Position numbers and translations under genes: made by a program. 64,000 nucleotides of DNA from an uncultured Collinsella sp. (lineage in GTDB: Bacteria > Actinomycetota > Coriobacteriia > Coriobacteriales > Coriobacteriaceae), in contig CAKTVB010000002.1 of NCBI GenBank assembly GCA_934621295.1, forward strand, positions 345,332 through 409,331, written 5' to 3'. Within the stretch, counting starts at the first letter, position 1; every line of letters starts with the position of its first letter. Below, piece after piece: positions 51,992-60,426 of this stretch. A model generated the notes under the pieces. That model searched no databases and was not told where the DNA came from. It saw only the letters and a program-made list of their open reading frames with translations.

Positions 51992-53992
51992 TTAGGCCAG
52001 ACGGCTGCTAATGGCATCGAGCACCTGAGAGGCCTCGGTGGCACCCTTGACGGTGGCACGGAAGCCCTCGTCCATAAGCGCCTCGGCAACCTTGGAGAGG
52101 AGCTTGAGGTGCGTGGTGCCCGCCTGGGACTCGGGAATGAGCAGGGCGATGGCCACATTAACCGGAGCCTGATCCATGGTGTCCCAACCGGCAACGCCCG
52201 AATCGTCCTTGACCACGATGACAGACGGGGTCTTGACGGCAGAGCACTTGGCGTGCGGGATGGCAAAACCGTCCATCATGCCCGTGGTGCCCTCGCTCTC
52301 GCGGGTCAAGAATGCCTGCATAAGGGCATCGGCGTCATCGGCGATACCGTGCTTTACGGCCTCGTTGGAGATAAAGGAGAGCGCGTCATCACGACTTGCG
52401 AAGTCCTGATCCAAGAAGATGTTCTCCTCCTTGACGAAGCCCTCGGCAGCGGGAGCCTCAGCGGGAGCGGCCACAGCGGCGGCAGGTGCAGCCTCGACGG
52501 CGGGAGCCACCTTCTGCTTCTTGTCGTACTCGACCTTCTTGAAGATCACGAAGAGAATACCGCCCACGATGGCGCCGATCAGGATGGCGATGACCCACTG
52601 CAGGCCGCCGTCCACGACGGGCAGCACGAGGAAGCCGCCATGAGGTGCGGGGTCGTGCACGCCAAAGAAGATAGTGAGGATCGAGGCGATGGAGGAGCCG
52701 ATCATCATGATGGGCATGACGGGCCAGATATTCTTGGTCATGAACGGAATGGCACCCTCGGTGATGTGTGTGCAGCCCAGGATGAAGTTGACGATACCGG
52801 CGTCGTGATCTTCCTGGCTAAAGTACTTCTTGCCCACAACCACGGCAAAGGTGGTGATCAGCGGAGGAACGATGCACGCAGCGGAGACAGCAGCCATGAA
52901 GTTGGTGCCAAAGTTGTACGTATCGGTGCCAACCCCCGCGGCCAGAGCCTCGGTGAGCATAGCGGTACCGGTGACGTATGCAGCCTTGTTGACCGGGCCG
53001 CCCATGTCAAAGGCGCACATGCAGCCGATAGCCAAGCCCAAGACGATGGGGCCGGAAGCGGAGAGGCCCTTAAGGAAGTCCATCATGGCCGTGTTGATGG
53101 CAGCCATAGGACCGGAAATGCCCAGCATGACCATGCCCACGATGAACGTGGAGAACAGCGGGTACAGGAAGATGGCCTTCAGACCGTTGAGGTTCTGAGG
53201 CAGCTTGGCAAAGACCTTCTCCAGCAGCAGGATGACGTAACCGGAAAGGAAGCCGCCAACAATGCCGCCAAGGAAGCCAAAGCCCACGCCCGAGCCGCCA
53301 GCGTCGATCAGACCGGTCTCGGGCGAGACGGGCAGGCCGGTGATGGCGATCATACCGGCAACAAAGCCGGGAACGAGTGCCGGACGCTTGCCGATGGACT
53401 CGGCGATATAGGCCGAAAGCACGGGAACCATGAGGTTCATGGCAATGCCGCCGACGATCTTGAGCATCGCGGCGAAGGTGTTGTACTGGGCGTTCGTAGA
53501 ATCGAACGACATGATGCCCCACAGGAACGACACCGCGGTGAGCACGCCACCGGCGACGACGAACACGAGCATGTGGGAAACGCCGTTCATAAGGTGCTTA
53601 TAGAGCTGGTGTCCGATGGACTCCTTCTCCTCTGCAGCGTCGTCTGCAGCGACGACGACTTTGGAGGCATCGCCCTTGGCAGCCAGGGCGCGGTCGATCA
53701 GGGCGCCTGCGGCCTCGACGGACAGGGCCTTGGACACGCCAACCGTCACCTGGGGCTTACCGGCAAAACGCTCTGCCTGAACGTCCTTATCGGCAGCGAC
53801 TACGACAGCACGGGCGCCGGCAATCTCTGCGGGGGTAAGCTCGTTTTCGATTCCAACCTGGCCGTGGGTCTCAACCTTAATGGTGAGCCCGCGCTCAGCC
53901 GCAGCCTTCTCCAGCGCCTCCTTTGCCATAAAGGTATGCGCGATGCCGGTCGGACAACCGGTTGCCGCGATAACGTCATACTGCTGAGCCAT
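51992..53992 (-). CDS. PTS fructose-type permease, domains EIIB-EIIC-EIIA
   Basis: This membrane transporter phosphorylates fructose (or a related hexose) during uptake. The N-terminal IIB domain has the phospho-Cys13 in AATGCPTGIAHTFMAKEAL. The IIC membrane domain with about ten helices covers roughly residues 135-490. An Ala/Pro/Glu linker leads to a C-terminal IIA domain with the phospho-His in DGFAIPHAK (about 577). The B-C-A order differs from the more common A-B-C of Gram-positive FruA. AAGGAGGGACGT precedes the ATG. It is divergent from an RpiR regulator and near ptsH, ptsI and two FruK-like kinases. Confidence 0.94.
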   Translation of the reverse strand: MAQQYDVIAATGCPTGIAHTFMAKEALEKAAAERGLTIKVETHGQVGIENELTPAEIAGARAVVVAADKDVQAERFAGKPQVTVGVSKALSVEAAGALIDRALAAKGDASKVVVAADDAAEEKESIGHQLYKHLMNGVSHMLVFVVAGGVLTAVSFLWGIMSFDSTNAQYNTFAAMLKIVGGIAMNLMVPVLSAYIAESIGKRPALVPGFVAGMIAITGLPVSPETGLIDAGGSGVGFGFLGGIVGGFLSGYVILLLEKVFAKLPQNLNGLKAIFLYPLFSTFIVGMVMLGISGPMAAINTAMMDFLKGLSASGPIVLGLAIGCMCAFDMGGPVNKAAYVTGTAMLTEALAAGVGTDTYNFGTNFMAAVSAACIVPPLITTFAVVVGKKYFSQEDHDAGIVNFILGCTHITEGAIPFMTKNIWPVMPIMMIGSSIASILTIFFGVHDPAPHGGFLVLPVVDGGLQWVIAILIGAIVGGILFVIFKKVEYDKKQKVAPAVEAAPAAAVAAPAEAPAAEGFVKEENIFLDQDFASRDDALSFISNEAVKHGIADDADALMQAFLTRESEGTTGMMDGFAIPHAKCSAVKTPSVIVVKDDSGVAGWDTMDQAPVNVAIALLIPESQAGTTHLKLLSKVAEALMDEGFRATVKGATEASQVLDAISSRLA

Positions 53993-54017
53993 ACGTCCCT
54001 CCTTCTCTCTAGAAGTG

Positions 54018-54040
54018 AGCGCCCTCCCCTTTTGGGCGCT
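54018..54040 (-). promoter_or_regulatory. Hairpin in the fructose permease leader
   Basis: AGCGCCC and GGGCGCT pair around nine bases, 25 bases before the permease start. Function unknown. Confidence 0.35.
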
Positions 54041-54149
54041 GCATTCTCGATCATCCGCAAGGCGTGCAACGTGCGCACCCCTCCCGGGTTTTCGCCGAAA
54101 ATCATAGCACGCGCGTACACGGCTTCTTCACAGCAGGGTACCGCACAGG

Positions 54150-54187
54150 GTGAAAGGTTCTTTCACACCGGTGAACGGTGTATGAAA
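54150..54187. promoter_or_regulatory. Candidate RpiR operator in the divergent fructose permease/regulator region
   Basis: GTGAAAG-GTT-CTTTCAC (54150-54166) is a perfect inverted repeat. Its right half is reused in a second, imperfect palindrome, TTTCACACCG-GTGAA-CGGTG-TATGAAA (54161-54187). Overlapping TGAAA/TTTCA half-sites in a divergent region suit an autoregulating RpiR protein. Confidence 0.5.
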
Positions 54188-54275
54188 TGTTTTCGTCAAA
54201 ACGCAGCTCAGAGCCGGTGATAATGGTTCCAGCAAAACAATGACTCGTACCGTTTACCGAATAATGGAGGTCATC

Positions 54276-55136
54276 ATGGCAGGAGGAGAGCTCAGTGCGC
54301 TATCCCTCATCACGTCGACCCGTGAATTCTCGAGCTCGGAACAGCGCATCGTCGATTACATCCTGGAGCATCGCGACGAGGCGCCCGCGATGACGGCCGC
54401 GCAGCTCGCGCGCCGCAGCGGAACCTCCGAGGCCACGATCTCGCGCTTTTGCAAGCGCCTGGGGTTTGGCAACTACCGCAGCTTCCAGTTTTCGATCGGC
54501 CGAGATCTCACCCTCAAGCATGACGGGCTGGACCTGGACGGCGAGGTATCGCTCGAAAACGTGGAGGACTCGTTAAGAAGCATCCTCGCCACCAAGGTGG
54601 GCGAACTCGAGGCCACGCTGCGTGGCCTCGATGGGCCTACGGTTAGCGCGGTGGTAAAGCGCCTGGCCGGCGCTGGCGTTATCCAGATTGTCGCCGTGGG
54701 CAACACTAACTCAGTGGCGCTCGATGCCACGTTCAAGTTCTCTCAGCTGGGACTGCGCTGCACCACGCACGAGGTAAGCGAGATCGCCGTGGGCTTTGCC
54801 CTCACTATGCAGCCCGAAGACGTCTTGCTCGTAATCTCCAACTCCGGACGTTCCCAGCGCCTGATGCGCATTGCCCAGGCAGCCAAAAACCGCAGCGCCT
54901 GCGTGATTGTAATCACAAGTGACGAACAGTCTCCCCTTGCCCGCCAGGCGTCGTACGTTTTGCGCACCGTGAACCACGAGGCGCTGCTCACCACGGGCGA
55001 CTTCGCTTTTTCCAAAATCTCTGCCATGGCGATTGTCGAAACCCTCTATTACTTCTTGCTGCCCGAGATCGAAGGCGGCCGCGAGCACATCAGCCGCTAC
55101 GAGGAGCTTATCCAGCCGGACAAGGATGTGGAGTAG
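54276..55136 (+). CDS. MurR/RpiR-family transcriptional regulator
   Basis: A 286-residue sugar-phosphate-responsive regulator. The N-terminal RpiR-type helix-turn-helix (about residues 1-77) contains TAAQLARRSGTSEATISRFC. The C-terminal SIS domain (about 115-250) has IVAVGNTNSVALDATFKF and DVLLVISNSGRSQRLMRIAQ. ATG 54276 with ATGGAGG upstream is preferred over an extension to 54240. Divergence from the fructose permease suggests it controls that gene and perhaps the two kinases in response to a ketose phosphate. Confidence 0.93.
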   Translation: MAGGELSALSLITSTREFSSSEQRIVDYILEHRDEAPAMTAAQLARRSGTSEATISRFCKRLGFGNYRSFQFSIGRDLTLKHDGLDLDGEVSLENVEDSLRSILATKVGELEATLRGLDGPTVSAVVKRLAGAGVIQIVAVGNTNSVALDATFKFSQLGLRCTTHEVSEIAVGFALTMQPEDVLLVISNSGRSQRLMRIAQAAKNRSACVIVITSDEQSPLARQASYVLRTVNHEALLTTGDFAFSKISAMAIVETLYYFLLPEIEGGREHISRYEELIQPDKDVE

Positions 55137-55165
55137 CGAAGACGAACGAGTAGACCCAGCAACCA

Positions 55166-55471
55166 CTAAACCAATTGTGCGTAATCCTGCGATTGATGAA
55201 ACAAGTGAACGACCGCAACCGTATCGCCCTTGACCAAATACAAGACAACATAGCCCAGCAGGCTCGCCTTGCGGTAGCCAGCCGCCCGCAATCGCGAGTC
55301 CCTGGCCTCGGGGTACATGGCGGGAAATGATTTGACGTTGCCAAGAAACTCCAGATACGCCCCGGCAAGCCTCTTTGCAAACGAAGGCTCGAACAGCACG
55401 AACTCCAGATAGTCCAACGTCCTTACAAGCTCGTCGCGTACGGCATCGGTCTCAACAACCTTATAGGCCAT
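55166..55471 (-). CDS. RelE/ParE-superfamily toxin
   Basis: A 101-residue protein with the RelE/ParE fold pattern: N-terminal MAYKVVETDAVRDELVRTLDYLEF helices, the central MYPEARDSRLRAAGYRKASL, and the strand LGYVVLYLVKGDTVAVVHLFHQSQDY. Such toxins cleave mRNA at the ribosome or poison gyrase; which applies cannot be told. The start ATG 55471 lies inside the antitoxin gene (11-bp overlap), the usual coupled arrangement. A longer frame to 55684 is only shadow of the antitoxin. Confidence 0.9.
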   Translation of the reverse strand: MAYKVVETDAVRDELVRTLDYLEFVLFEPSFAKRLAGAYLEFLGNVKSFPAMYPEARDSRLRAAGYRKASLLGYVVLYLVKGDTVAVVHLFHQSQDYAQLV

Positions 55472-55730
55472 AGCGCGCCTTGAGCAAGTCGGCAGTCTGC
55501 CCTGCCTCATGGACGTTTCCCGCCGCAATCTGCGCCTCACGATCATCGAGAATCTGATACAGACGCGAACGGGCGGCCTCGAGGCGCAAACCCTCATACT
55601 GGGTCGGAGACATGGCAATGAACGATTCCTTGCCATTCTTTGTAACGACAACCGGCTCCGTGGCAGAAAGAACCGTATTTGCAAACTTCGACGTATCCTT
55701 AAGGTCCTTGATGGGAACGCAAATGGGCAT
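55461..55730 (-). CDS. Phd/YefM-family antitoxin
   Basis: An 89-residue antitoxin. The N-terminal DNA-binding domain (VPIKDLKDTSKFANTVLSAT, EPVVVTKNGKESFIAMSPTQYEGL) is typical of Phd/YefM, and the C-terminal helical tail (RLYQILDDREAQIAAGNVHE) would wrap the toxin. Upstream GGAGGC precedes the ATG at 55730. Its stop overlaps the toxin start. The pair is probably autoregulated from the short AT-rich region before 55731. Confidence 0.93.
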   Translation of the reverse strand: MPICVPIKDLKDTSKFANTVLSATEPVVVTKNGKESFIAMSPTQYEGLRLEAARSRLYQILDDREAQIAAGNVHEAGQTADLLKARYGL

Positions 55731-55847
55731 AATGGCCTCCTTAACTGCTGTTATGCCGAGAATACCATAATTATGGAATGATTATCCCATGCATGAGGCA
55801 ACGACCCCGAAGCTTTATTTGTCATATCGCGAACCGGACCGGCACGG

Positions 55848-55853
55848 TATAAT
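55848..55853 (+). promoter_or_regulatory. -10 box of the tRNA-Arg gene
   Basis: TATAAT 12 bases before the tRNA. No good -35 at standard spacing (a TTGTCA lies 23 bp upstream). Confidence 0.5.
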
Positions 55854-55864
55854 CAGGTGCGCAT

Positions 55865-55938
55865 GCGCCATTAGCTCAGTTGGATAGAGCAGGGGACTTC
55901 TAATCCCAAGGTCGTTGGTTCGAATCCGACATGGCGCA
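55865..55938 (+). tRNA. tRNA-Arg (TCT)
   Basis: A cloverleaf with acceptor GCGCCAT pairing with ATGGCGC, anticodon loop CTTCTAA (TCT), and T-arm GTTGGTTCGAATCCGAC. CCA is not encoded (ACCC follows), unlike the tRNAs at 42.5 kb. Confidence 0.95.
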
Positions 55939-55957
55939 CCCCAACGTTTATGGACAT

Positions 55958-55991
55958 GCCTCGTGCAGCAAGTGCTGTGCGGGGCGTTTTT
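55958..55991 (+). terminator. Terminator after tRNA-Arg
   Basis: GCCTCGTGCAGC and GCTGTGCGGGGC pair with two G-U steps, followed by GTTTTT. Confidence 0.75.
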
Positions 55992-56134
55992 GTGATGGTC
56001 CCGTCGAAATAAATGGCAAAAATCGCCCTACACTTCTGCTGTGTTTGTACGCGCTGACCGTCTACCCCCTTTGGGGGTATGCCGCAAGATTATCATGATG
56101 ACCGTTAGACATGTAGCCCTGTTAGGAGAACGGC

Positions 56135-59100
56135 ATGCCACGCTTTTCCATCTGCGTTTCATCATATAAAGATGAAGAATATCTGCCCGCCTGCATCGAC
56201 AGCGTCCTGGCTCAATCGTTTACCGATTTTGAGCTCATCGTAGTTGATGACGGAAGTCCCGACTCCACCGCATCGATACTTGAGCAATACGCTCAAAAGG
56301 ACAGCCGTGTCATACCGCTCATCCAAGATACGAACCGCGGGCTTCACGTCGGGCGAAAAATTGCCGTTGCAAAAAGCACCGGCGACTACATCATTCTCCT
56401 GGATTCAGATGACGAACTCGGCGACAACTGCCTTGCCAAGTTCGACTCTTATCTCAACGCCACCCCCTGTGATGTCCTTCACTTTGGCATCGATGTCATC
56501 AATGCTGGCGTAAGCGACAACGAGGCTTCTAACTTCCAGAACTACATCAATGCACCCGTTGACCCCCTGTTCAATAAAGACATATTTGAAGCCGTCTTCG
56601 GCGCACACAAGGGTTATCTTCAGGACTGGCGTATCACTCAGCGAGTCTATGCGGGGGGCTTCTTCCGCAGAATGTTTGCGACGATGACCGACGACAGACT
56701 TGAGCGAGCTGAGGACGCCTACGAGTCTTTTGTCACACTCGCAAACGCGCGCTCGCAATACACTGCCAACGATATTGTCGGCGTGCGTTATTACCTGGGT
56801 CGAGGCGTCAATTCCGACTCTTCCCTCTCGACATCGGCTTTCTTCAAAAGCGCTTCCGATTTTCAAGCCAACGTCGATCACATGAAAACATTTGCAGCCG
56901 CTTTCGATGCCTTCGATATTAAAAAGACCTGCTCGGATGCCGTTGCAAAAATGTACGAGCTGCTTTTCAACGATTGGCTCGTTCGTGTACCAGAAAATCA
57001 AAAGCTCGATGCTGCCGATGAAGCTGCAAAGGTTATGGGCAAAATGCCCGTTGCAGAAGAGCTCATGCGCCTTTCTCGCGACAGGGCATACGGCCTGCTG
57101 CAAGCAAATAGCGCCCCCGCGAATGACATGGCCCTCGACTGGTACGAGCACGCAAAGAAGCTGGCCTCGACTGACGCTGCAACTTCTCCACGCTTCATGT
57201 CGTTCTACACCGCGGCTCGCGACCACATAAATGATCTAATCAACATGGCAAAGCGCAAAAGCTATGAAAACCGAAACATTCGAATCTTCGTCTCGGCGCA
57301 CAAGCCTGTCGAGCTATTTGACAGTTCAATACTCCAGCCAGTGCAAGTTGGCTGCAGCCTTCGCAATGACAGGTTCCCTTGGGCATTCCACGACGATAAG
57401 GGCAACAATATATCGGATCTCAATCCCATGTACTGCGAGCTGACAACTCAGTACTGGGCCTGGAAAAACACCTCGAGCGAATATGTCGGTTTTTGCCATT
57501 ACCGTCGCTATTTCGACTTCTCGGGCACGCGCCACGATGAGAACATCTACGGCGAAATCATGGACGATTTCATCGATGCGGCATCTCAAAAAAAATACTC
57601 ACTGGACAACGAGAGCATCGAGAAGTTTGTAGCTCAGTACGACGTCATCACCACCGAGCGCAAGGACATTCGCACCTATGCTGGTCAAAATGCCACCCTG
57701 CGCTCTCAATACGATGCCGCAGATAAACTATTCGTTGAAGACCTGGACAAGATCGTCTCTATCCTTAAAAAGCAGCATCCGGAATATGGGCAGGACGCCG
57801 ACAAGTTCCTCAGTGGCCACTTGGGGCGCTTCTGCAACATGTTTATCATGAAGCGCGAGATTTTTAACGATTACTGCACATGGCTCTTCCCCCTGCTCGA
57901 AGAATTCGTTTCCACAACCGATATGTCCCGTTATTCAAAAGAGGGGGTACGCACCCCCGGGCATCTTGCCGAGAGGCTGCTTAATATCTACCTCATTCAT
58001 CACGAACGTATGGAAACTGGCTGGAAGACAGCAGAGCTGCAGTGTGTTCACTTTAGAAGGCCGGATCGCCGCATGCCTTTCGAGGCGCCCTATGCCAAGG
58101 CAAACGGTAAGCAGATCATTCCGGTTGTTTTCGCTGCAGACAACAACTATGTCCCCATGCTTACCACCACAATCTATTCCGCACTTCTCAACGCCTCGGA
58201 AGACTATTTCTACGATGTGGTTGTGCTCCATAGGGATATTGCTGGAGACAACCAATCGATTATGCAGCAGTTCTTCGGTCAGTTTGACAATATGTCATTG
58301 CGTTTTTGCGATGTGAGCGAGCATGTCCTTCGCCATGATTTGAGCACCAACAACCCTCACATCAGCGTTGAAACGTATTATCGCTTCTTGATTCAAGAGA
58401 TTTTGCCTGACTACGACAAGGTTCTGTACCTTGATAGCGACCTGATTATCCAGGGCGATATTTCTGAGCTCTACAGCGTGGACTTGGGCAATAATCTCCT
58501 TGCCGCCGCTCACGATATCGATTTCTTGGGCAACCTCAATATGAAAAATGGCAAACGTCTTGCCTACGCCAAAAAAGTCCTGGGCATGGAGAACCCCTAC
58601 GATTACTTCCAGGCAGGCGTCCTTGTACTTAATACCGCCGAGATGCGCAAGCTCTATTCAATTGAAACGTGGCTTGATTACGCTTCCGATGATCGCTTTA
58701 TCTACAACGATCAAGATGTTCTGAACGCGCACTGCGAAGGCCGCGTAACTTGGCTTGACTACGACTGGAACGTCATGATCGACTGCAACAATCGCATTGC
58801 AGACATCTTCTCTTTTGCACCTGCTTCTGCATTTGATGCCTTCAACGATTCGCGTAATCACGAGAAAATTATTCACTATGCAGGATTCGAAAAGCCTTGG
58901 AAGTTCTCCTCGTGTGATCGCAACATTGTCTATTGGACCTATGCTCGCCAGACTCCTTTTTATGAATCCCTCATGAGCATGCTGGCAGGACCGGGAAGAG
59001 TCGCTTCGTCCTCTCCCCTTACAATGCATGAGCACGCGATATCCCCCGAAAACCCACTGCGCAAGTTCATCGACCCCATCGCACCGGTCGGTAGCGCGAG

Positions 59101-59149
59101 GCGAGAGATGATGAAATCCGCGGTAAGGGCTGTTAGGAAAAAGAAGTAG
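56135..59149 (+). CDS. Three-domain glycosyltransferase: GT2 + DUF4422 + GT8
   Basis: A 1,004-residue protein. Residues about 1-230 form a GT2 domain with VVDDGSPDS (about 37-45) and LLDSDDE. A helical linker follows (about 240-380). Residues about 381-640 form a DUF4422 domain beginning IRIFVSAHKPVE and containing YVGFCHYRRYFDF. Residues about 660-960 form a GT8 domain with PVVFAADNNYVPML and the DxD motif in LYLDSDLIIQGDISELY. No signal peptide or clear membrane helix, so probably cytosolic, acting on lipid-linked glycans. AGGAGAAC precedes the ATG. First gene after tRNA-Arg, with a terminator behind it. Confidence 0.9.
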   Translation: MPRFSICVSSYKDEEYLPACIDSVLAQSFTDFELIVVDDGSPDSTASILEQYAQKDSRVIPLIQDTNRGLHVGRKIAVAKSTGDYIILLDSDDELGDNCLAKFDSYLNATPCDVLHFGIDVINAGVSDNEASNFQNYINAPVDPLFNKDIFEAVFGAHKGYLQDWRITQRVYAGGFFRRMFATMTDDRLERAEDAYESFVTLANARSQYTANDIVGVRYYLGRGVNSDSSLSTSAFFKSASDFQANVDHMKTFAAAFDAFDIKKTCSDAVAKMYELLFNDWLVRVPENQKLDAADEAAKVMGKMPVAEELMRLSRDRAYGLLQANSAPANDMALDWYEHAKKLASTDAATSPRFMSFYTAARDHINDLINMAKRKSYENRNIRIFVSAHKPVELFDSSILQPVQVGCSLRNDRFPWAFHDDKGNNISDLNPMYCELTTQYWAWKNTSSEYVGFCHYRRYFDFSGTRHDENIYGEIMDDFIDAASQKKYSLDNESIEKFVAQYDVITTERKDIRTYAGQNATLRSQYDAADKLFVEDLDKIVSILKKQHPEYGQDADKFLSGHLGRFCNMFIMKREIFNDYCTWLFPLLEEFVSTTDMSRYSKEGVRTPGHLAERLLNIYLIHHERMETGWKTAELQCVHFRRPDRRMPFEAPYAKANGKQIIPVVFAADNNYVPMLTTTIYSALLNASEDYFYDVVVLHRDIAGDNQSIMQQFFGQFDNMSLRFCDVSEHVLRHDLSTNNPHISVETYYRFLIQEILPDYDKVLYLDSDLIIQGDISELYSVDLGNNLLAAAHDIDFLGNLNMKNGKRLAYAKKVLGMENPYDYFQAGVLVLNTAEMRKLYSIETWLDYASDDRFIYNDQDVLNAHCEGRVTWLDYDWNVMIDCNNRIADIFSFAPASAFDAFNDSRNHEKIIHYAGFEKPWKFSSCDRNIVYWTYARQTPFYESLMSMLAGPGRVASSSPLTMHEHAISPENPLRKFIDPIAPVGSARREMMKSAVRAVRKKK

Positions 59150-59192
59150 CAATCTTCGAAATCTAGCAAAGCAACAGTAGAGTTGCAGTTTT

Positions 59193-59242
59193 ATGGCCCC
59201 ATTTCCTCCCAAGAAAAAAGCGGAGGAAATGGGGCCATTTTT
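59193..59242. terminator. Strong terminator after the glycosyltransferase gene
   Basis: ATGGCCCCATTTCCTCC pairs perfectly (17 bp) with GGAGGAAATGGGGCCAT, followed by T. It lies 3' of both convergent genes. Confidence 0.9.
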
Positions 59243-59328
59243 AGCCTTCGTTTTAAGCGTCGAGCCTCGACAGCGACAGTAATGCACTATAAACGCTTGC
59301 TTAACTGCATAGCAGCATGTTTACACCC

Positions 59329-60408
59329 TTAGGATTTTGCAATTCGCGTATTTCTGCAGAGCTTCTTGAGGGACTCCAGCACAAAAGCAAACAAGAGAGA
59401 GAGAGCAAAGACTACGAACGGGCGAATCGCCGCATCCCAAAAGATGTTATGCAAAACATAGACGTCCAAAGCCCAAATAAACATCATATGTACGGCGTAA
59501 ACATCAAAACTAAGGGAAGACAATTTAGAAATTACAGCAATGAACGGATGTTTATCAGATTGGAAAAGCGGCTCCAGCGATCTGAACAGCATGAAAATTG
59601 AGATTGAGTACACCAAAACCGGAAGGTGCAGATAATCGTTATAGAAGTTATCGTAATCCGAATACGCACCAGACAACACCGTATGCGGCACGTTGGTCTT
59701 GATTGTCATAAGCGCCATAAATACAACGGAACAAATCGCGGCAATCAGGAAAACCGGGCGCATTTTTCCGCCGTGTTCTTCAAAAGGAGAATACGTAACA
59801 ATGTAGTAGCCGATTAAGTAGTACATTATCGCACCCGTCAAATAAGGTACGGCAAACACTGAGAACAAATTATGATTTGGCGCAAAGCGATTTACAAAAG
59901 GAATTACTGCAGTTGAGACGATACAGAGACCAATGGCATACTCCAGTAAACGCTTGTTCGACGCAAAACAAGCCAATAGCGGTGTGATCAAATACAGAAT
60001 CAAAATTGAATACATAAACCAATAAACGTCGCAAATTTGATTCGTTAGAAACAGCTGGATGAACTCAGAAAGGGAGAAAGATCTTGACGGAAGACCAAGC
60101 TGGGTCGGAGCAAGGCAGCTGAGCACATAAATAAAGAAGCTAAAGCCAACGAGCGTCATCAGAACGCGCTTGAGCCTCTTTTGAAAAAAGACTTTGGTAG
60201 AGTACCGAGAACGGTATCCAATAAGATTTGCTCCGCTGATCATAAAGAAGACCGGCACGGCAAACATAAACAATGATTGCAACGCAACAGAAACAAACCA
60301 CTGCATGTTGCCTTGATTAACGTATACAACCGTTGTGCAATGGAGCACGACAACGGCAAAACAGGAAAGAACGTTGAGAACGTCCATGTAGTGGCGGCGT
60401 ACTGTCAT
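59329..60408 (-). CDS. Acyltransferase family 3 membrane protein
   Basis: A 359-residue polytopic protein with about ten membrane helices. It opens with MTVRRHYMDVLNVLSCFAVVVLHC and continues AVPVFFMISGANLI, the pattern of acyltransferase-3 (WecH/OafA-like) enzymes that acetylate or succinylate cell-surface sugars. The His in VVLHC is the expected catalytic position. It ends the minus-strand group GT2-DUF2304-DUF6541-acyltransferase, 18 bases after the DUF6541 gene. Substrate unknown. Confidence 0.9.
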   Translation of the reverse strand: MTVRRHYMDVLNVLSCFAVVVLHCTTVVYVNQGNMQWFVSVALQSLFMFAVPVFFMISGANLIGYRSRYSTKVFFQKRLKRVLMTLVGFSFFIYVLSCLAPTQLGLPSRSFSLSEFIQLFLTNQICDVYWFMYSILILYLITPLLACFASNKRLLEYAIGLCIVSTAVIPFVNRFAPNHNLFSVFAVPYLTGAIMYYLIGYYIVTYSPFEEHGGKMRPVFLIAAICSVVFMALMTIKTNVPHTVLSGAYSDYDNFYNDYLHLPVLVYSISIFMLFRSLEPLFQSDKHPFIAVISKLSSLSFDVYAVHMMFIWALDVYVLHNIFWDAAIRPFVVFALSLLFAFVLESLKKLCRNTRIAKS

Positions 60409-60426
60409 TAAAGAACCTCAAACTCG

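Noticed and set aside
49472..54220. Long plus-strand frames opposite ptsI and the fructose permease
   Set aside because: They are antisense shadows of well-recognised genes, with biased composition and no supported starts.
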